9,606 nucleotides of DNA from JBAZOJ01 sp041648755 (GTDB lineage: Bacteria > Planctomycetota > B143-G9). Numbering within the stretch: position 1 is the stretch's first letter; every line of letters begins with the position of its first letter. The stretch spans positions 1-9,606 of the forward strand of contig JBAZOJ010000147.1 of assembly GCA_041648755.1 (NCBI GenBank), given 5' to 3'. Positions 7,676 through 9,606 of this stretch are shown piece by piece. Position numbers and translations under genes: made by a program. The notes under the pieces were generated by a model that was not told the origin of the DNA, did no database searches, and saw only the letters and a program-made list of their open reading frames with translations.

Positions 7676-9007
7676 ATGAGCATCAAGATGAAGTACTCGC
7701 TTATTATCTTAGTAGTGCTTGCGGCTGCGGCCCTGGTCATTGGCTTGCAGCGCCGGGCCGGGTTGCCCGTCGAGATGGCGGCCATCAAGAAGGGCCGAAT
7801 CCGCCAGGTTGTCGAGGAACGGGCTCGCACAGAGTACCGTAGCGAACGTGTTGTCACGGTCCTCATATCGGGGCTCGTGGGGGCCATCATGCTTGAGGAA
7901 GGCAGCAAAGTCGGGGCTGGCGACGTGATAGCCACGTTACAGGAGAAGCAGGTCGCGGCGGCCGTGAACGAGGCGGAAAGCCAAGTAATCAACCTTGCAG
8001 CCCTGATGGAAAGCGTGGACATAGGCAAACCCAAGCCCGAACAGGTCAAGGCAGCCGAGCTCGCCGTGGCGCAGGCAAGGGGCCAGCTTGTTTCGCTGAA
8101 GACTGATATGGTTGCGCTTGAGCAGGCTGTTCGCACTGCGGAATTCGACCTGAACAATGCAAAGACGCTGCGGCGCAGCGGGACGATCAGCGAGCGCGAT
8201 CTTATGACAGCGGAGGATGCCGCTGCATCCGCGCGCGCAATGCTCGACAAGCAGAGCGCGCTGATCAAGGTGGCGGAACTTGCCGTCGAAATCGCCGATG
8301 CCAACCTCGCCATCGTCCGGAACTACCGCGATGATACCGAGTATGTGCGGAAATCCTACCAGGCGCAGATTGACGGCATGAAGAGCAGGCTGGAGGGTCT
8401 TCGCGACCAGCTTGACCACACGGTCGTCCGTGCGCCAATAGGTGGCGTCATCCTGGAACGGTACACCAGGGGAGATGCGTTCCTGATGGCCGGATCCCCG
8501 CTCGTAAGAATCGGCGACCCCGCCACGCTGGAGGTCAGGATGGAGATCCTCACGGACGATGCAGGGCGCGTCCGCAAAGGGCAGGCCGTGGACTTGTCAG
8601 GCAGCCTGCTTGGGGGTACGATTGTCACCGGGCAGGTTGACAGGATTTTCCCGGCAGGATTCATCAAGATTTCAACCCTTGGAGTCGAACAGGAACGCGT
8701 TGTGGTAATGATTTCCGTCAATGGGAAGGACTTGCCATTCGGTCCTACCTACGGATTCGATGGCAAGATTGTTGTCGCCGAGGTCGCGGATGCGATCCTT
8801 GTGCCTGAGCGTGCGGTCTTCAAGCTGAATGGCGACCGGTGCGTATTTGTTGTCACCGACGGCGCAGCGCACATGCGCAAGATCAAGACCGGAATCGAAA
8901 GCAGCGAGTCCTTCGAAGTACTTGAAGGGCTGACAGAAGGCGAAACCGTTGTTGTGGGGCCGCCGTCCGAACTGATGGAAGGCGCCAGAGTCACGCCGGC
9001 GAAGTAG
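7676..9007 (+). CDS. HlyD/MacA-family periplasmic adaptor (membrane-fusion) protein
   Basis: The 443-residue protein likely links the permease to the periplasm or outer membrane. Residues about 7-23 form an N-terminal membrane anchor without a lipobox. The first half of a lipoyl-like domain lies at about 64-88 (S-G-L-V-G-A-I, E-E-G-S-K-V). A long alpha-helical hairpin spans about 89-245, with a tip near 163-180 (LRRSGTISERDL) typical of adaptors that meet an outer-membrane channel. The lipoyl domain resumes at about 249-285 (V-R-A-P-I-G-G-V-I), and beta-barrel and membrane-proximal domains run to the end. I chose ATG 7676 because GGAG (7666-7669) lies six bases upstream; an in-frame ATG at 7583 would add 31 uncharacteristic residues inside the permease gene. 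It follows the permease stop by 35 bases. No TolC-like gene is visible nearby, so the outer partner, if any, is encoded elsewhere. Confidence 0.93.
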   Translation: MSIKMKYSLIILVVLAAAALVIGLQRRAGLPVEMAAIKKGRIRQVVEERARTEYRSERVVTVLISGLVGAIMLEEGSKVGAGDVIATLQEKQVAAAVNEAESQVINLAALMESVDIGKPKPEQVKAAELAVAQARGQLVSLKTDMVALEQAVRTAEFDLNNAKTLRRSGTISERDLMTAEDAAASARAMLDKQSALIKVAELAVEIADANLAIVRNYRDDTEYVRKSYQAQIDGMKSRLEGLRDQLDHTVVRAPIGGVILERYTRGDAFLMAGSPLVRIGDPATLEVRMEILTDDAGRVRKGQAVDLSGSLLGGTIVTGQVDRIFPAGFIKISTLGVEQERVVVMISVNGKDLPFGPTYGFDGKIVVAEVADAILVPERAVFKLNGDRCVFVVTDGAAHMRKIKTGIESSESFEVLEGLTEGETVVVGPPSELMEGARVTPAK

Positions 9008-9019
9008 AAGGGGGCCTGT

Positions 9020-9606
9020 ATGCGTTTAGCCGTACTGGCATACCTGGTCTTGTTCATATGGCTTGCGGCATTGCACGGCAACGTGTCTGCCGAGGTCAAG
9101 GGCAAGTGGCTGACAGACCGCGACAAGGCGCTTTCCGAGGCGCAGAAGGTCAAGAAGCCCATTCTGGCCGTGGCCATGGACCATGGCTGAGATGAATGCA
9201 CCAAGCTGAGAGAGGGTCTGCTCAGCACAAGCGAGTTCGCGAAAGTCTCTGAAGGCTTCGTTCTTCTGCGCGTCACCCCGGGCCCTGCGGAGCGTTTCTT
9301 CGGCATCACCGCGGCTCCGATGTCTGCCGTCACCGACTGGTGGGGACGTATCATCGTTCCCAACTTGGAACTGCGTGGCGACCACGCCGGGGCATGTGAG
9401 AGACTCCGCACAATCCTCAAGGAATTTGACACGAAGAAGGCGGAAATCCCCCCCTACAAGCCGCCCGATTGGGGTGCGCCGCTAATCGTTCCTGACTCCC
9501 CCGCCGGGATGGCTGACCTGCTGGAAAAGGTCCATCCTCGCACCGGAAAGCCGACCACAAAGACGACCTTTGCCCAGATTGTAGAGGTATATAAGGCTCT
9601 GGATCT
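9020..9606 (+). CDS. Probable selenoprotein: secreted thioredoxin-fold protein with UxxC active site; partial (runs off right edge)
   Basis: The ATG at 9020 follows AAGGGGG (9008-9014) by five bases and the adaptor stop by 12, so the gene belongs to the transporter operon. Residues 1-24 are a signal peptide, probably cut after V-S-A. The frame then reads K-K-P-I-L-A-V-A-M-D-H-G, an in-frame TGA (codon 57), and D-E-C-T-K-L, continuing open to the window edge (195 codons). This matches the thioredoxin pattern: a K-K-P-I-L strand, the redox motif, a helix, the F-V-L-L-R-V strand, then F-G-I-T-A-A-P-M-S with a likely cis-Pro100 and W-W-G-R-I-I-V. The TGA sits exactly at the first Cys of CxxC, giving U57-D-E-C60. 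A SECIS-like hairpin follows. Read as a real stop, only a 56-residue fragment would be made. The expected role is periplasmic thiol-disulfide or peroxide chemistry. Alternatives are a pseudogene or sequencing error. The C-terminal part after about residue 150 is unrecognised. Confidence 0.75.
9188..9190 (+). other. In-frame UGA, predicted selenocysteine codon (Sec57)
   Basis: This is the only stop codon in 195 codons of this frame. It replaces the N-terminal, nucleophilic Cys of a CxxC motif; the resolving Cys60 (TGC) is kept. Replacement of this Cys is the classic position for Sec in redox selenoproteins. General UGA reassignment is unlikely, because the other genes end in TAG or TAA, carry no in-frame TGA, and encode Trp as TGG. 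Confidence 0.72.
9205..9226 (+). promoter_or_regulatory. Candidate bacterial SECIS element
   Basis: GCTGAG (9205-9210) pairs perfectly with CTCAGC (9221-9226). Inside, AGA (9211-9213) pairs with TCT (9217-9219), leaving a GGG apical loop (9214-9216) and one bulged G (9220). The stem starts 14 bases and the loop 23 bases after the TGA, within the range known for bacterial SECIS hairpins, which require a G at the start of the apical loop. The GGUCUGC string at the tip also resembles the E. coli fdhF element as I recall it. The element would be read by SelB within the coding sequence. Confidence 0.62.

Noticed and set aside
7516..8313. Open frame of 265 residues on the minus strand opposite the permease end and adaptor
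   Set aside because: The product is a low-complexity Ser/Arg/Ala-rich string typical of the reverse frame of GC-rich coding DNA, and the plus-strand adaptor is certain.
9020..9190. Reading the 9020 frame as a genuine 56-residue peptide ending at TGA
   Set aside because: The fold continues sensibly after the TGA with a CxxC-equivalent Cys, later strands and a cis-Pro motif, and the frame stays open for another 138 codons.
8749..9432. Open frame of 227 residues on the minus strand across the adaptor end and the thioredoxin-like gene
   Set aside because: It is a Ser/Arg-rich reverse shadow without motif. The plus-strand frame here has a ribosome binding site, signal peptide and thioredoxin features despite its TGA.
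1..9606. Genome-wide UGA reassignment to Trp or Gly (alternative genetic code)
   Set aside because: The other five genes contain no in-frame TGA over thousands of codons and use TGG for Trp. A single TGA at a redox site fits selenocysteine better.

Overview
The window looks like chromosomal DNA from a diderm (Gram-negative-type) bacterium. The signs are two lipoproteins with N-terminal signal peptides and Cys19 lipobox sites, a transporter with a periplasmic adaptor of the HlyD/MacA type, strong purine-rich ribosome binding sites, and fairly GC-rich coding sequence. TGA is not a general sense codon here: the long genes carry no in-frame TGA and use TGG for Trp. I cannot name the organism. Cys-Gly-rich lipoproteins, RCC1-repeat proteins and a probable selenoprotein would suit a deltaproteobacterial, myxococcal, planctomycete-like or uncultured candidate lineage, but that is inference. 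I saw no tRNA, rRNA, CRISPR array, insertion sequence or integrase.

Left half, minus strand (1-4326): two tandem paralogous lipoprotein genes. The upstream one (4326 to 1522) is complete at 934 residues. It has a lipoprotein signal peptide, a beta-rich N-terminal region of about 560 residues with internal repeats, and a C-terminal seven-bladed RCC1-type beta-propeller with a period of about 50 residues. The downstream one (1372 to beyond base 1) starts with GTG and leaves the window after 457 residues. It matches the N-terminal half of its neighbour throughout, so the pair came from a tandem duplication. A strong hairpin terminator lies between them.

Centre (4327-4524): a divergent promoter region. 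A minus-strand promoter serves the 934-residue lipoprotein, and a good sigma70-like promoter (TTGACC, 16 bp, TACAAT) drives a plus-strand operon.

Right half, plus strand (4525 to beyond 9606): a compact four-gene operon. It encodes an ABC ATPase of the LolD/MacB class, a 797-residue permease with two FtsX-type halves, a HlyD/MacA-like membrane-anchored adaptor, and a secreted thioredoxin-fold protein running off the right edge. Spacings are -7, +35 and +12 bases. The first three genes make a tripartite-style export or lipoprotein/lipid-handling machine, with no outer-membrane channel gene in view.

The most notable feature is in the fourth gene. Its reading frame is interrupted once, by a TGA exactly where the first cysteine of the thioredoxin CxxC motif should be (reading U-D-E-C). 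Fourteen bases later there is a hairpin with a GGG tip, followed by UCUGC, that resembles a bacterial SECIS element. I read it as a probable selenoprotein: a secreted UxxC thioredoxin-like protein coupled to an ABC transporter. A conventional ORF caller would miss it.
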